Below, piece by piece: positions 4,994 through 5,371 of a stretch of DNA of 5,371 nucleotides. The notes under the pieces are model-generated. The model was not told the DNA's origin. It was given only the letters and a program-made list of their open reading frames with translations, and made no database searches. The translations under genes were made by a program, and so were the position numbers. The stretch spans positions 1-5,371 of the forward strand of contig DATCSE010000127.1 of assembly GCA_036568605.1 (NCBI GenBank), in the 5' to 3' direction. Numbering within the stretch: the stretch's first letter is position 1; each line of letters starts with the position of its first letter. Origin of the DNA: DATCSE01 sp036568605. Its GTDB lineage: Bacteria > Pseudomonadota > Gammaproteobacteria > Burkholderiales > Burkholderiaceae_C.

Positions 4994-5371
4994 TCAGGCC
5001 GCGAGCCGGGTCGCCGAACCCGCGAGCAGCCCCATTTTCAGGTATCGGTAGTACGTGCCCTCGGCGACGTAGACCGCGAGCACGAAACCGAGCCGGCCGT
5101 CGAGGAAGCCGCGGCGCAGAAGGTAGCAGCGGACGAACGCCCACGCCGCATGGCCCAGCGCCGCCGCGAGCCCGCCGCGCGAGCCGGCGGCGACCTTGTC
5201 GAGCGCGCGGCCGCTGCTGTAGCGGTTCATCTTGTCGAGGGCGCTGTCCAGCGTCGGCATGCTGTGGTGGAGCAATTCGCCGGCCAGCCGGCCGATGCCG
5301 CCCGCGCCGGGGTCGACGATCAGGCGCTCGTGGACGCGATCGTCCGAGAAGCGCGCGGCCTCGCGGCGGAA
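4994..5371 (-). CDS. Family 2 glycosyltransferase, C-terminal part (LPS-core WaaE/KdtX-like), cut by the window edge
   Basis: Only the last 125 codons are present; the frame is open through base 5371, so the 5' part with the nucleotide-sugar domain lies outside. The fragment begins with FRREAARFSDDRVHERLIVD, the conserved segment of GT2 enzymes related to the LPS-core glucosyltransferases WaaE/KdtX. HHSMPTLDSALDKMNRYS follows at about 35-52. A basic, hydrophobic tail (about 75-118, with FVRCYLLRRGFLDG) fits membrane-associated catalysis on the cytoplasmic face. The acceptor sugar cannot be told. A TTG at 5275 can be taken as a start but is really an internal leucine codon, because the GT2 motif continues upstream in the same frame. 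It ends 49 bases before the tolB ATG on the same strand, so transcription may continue into tolB. Confidence 0.85.
   Translation of the reverse strand, partial: FRREAARFSDDRVHERLIVDPGAGGIGRLAGELLHHSMPTLDSALDKMNRYSSGRALDKVAAGSRGGLAAALGHAAWAFVRCYLLRRGFLDGRLGFVLAVYVAEGTYYRYLKMGLLAGSATRLAA

Noticed and set aside
4994..5275. A separate 93-residue small gene starting at 5275
   Set aside because: The start would be a TTG, and the frame stays open to the window edge with the GT2 motif FRR...ARFSDD..VHE upstream. This is the tail of a larger gene.

Overview
The window is GC-rich (well over 60% by eye), and every gene in it lies on the minus strand. It therefore reads from position 5371 down to position 1. 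The gene content, the GC bias, the tRNA genes with encoded CCA ends and the style of the TolB and Pal sequences suggest a Gram-negative proteobacterium, most likely a betaproteobacterium of the Burkholderiales. That placement is inference from sequence character, not from a marker gene.

Layout in transcription order: (1) the C-terminal 125 codons of a family-2 glycosyltransferase that runs off the right edge (5371-4994); (2) tolB (4944-3643), pal (3592-3044) and cpoB/ybgF (3030-2248), the periplasmic and outer-membrane half of the Tol-Pal envelope system; (3) a short gap with a GC-rich hairpin; (4) a YeeE/YedE-family thiosulfate/sulfur-compound permease (2188-1073), followed after 27 bases by tcdA (1045-224), which encodes the tRNA t6A37 dehydratase; (5) a clear -10 element, then two lysine tRNA genes, tRNA-Lys(TTT) (189-114) and tRNA-Lys(CTT) (76-1).

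TolB, Pal and CpoB act together. TolB is a periplasmic beta-propeller that docks on Pal, Pal is the lipoprotein linking the outer membrane to peptidoglycan, and CpoB is the coiled-coil/TPR partner of TolA that coordinates septal peptidoglycan synthesis with constriction. The inner-membrane genes tolQ, tolR and tolA, which normally precede tolB, are not directly upstream here; a glycosyltransferase takes that place. TcdA is the last step of ct6A synthesis on ANN-decoding tRNAs, and both tRNAs downstream of it are substrates of that class.

I see no sign of an undescribed system, mobile element, CRISPR array or defence island. The window is a coherent housekeeping region. The points worth a second look concern gene order (tolB apart from tolA, and a permease-tcdA pair between cpoB and the lysine tRNAs), a twin-arginine-like signal in TolB, and a few start-site and regulatory details. 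No stretch longer than about 60 bases lacks a gene.
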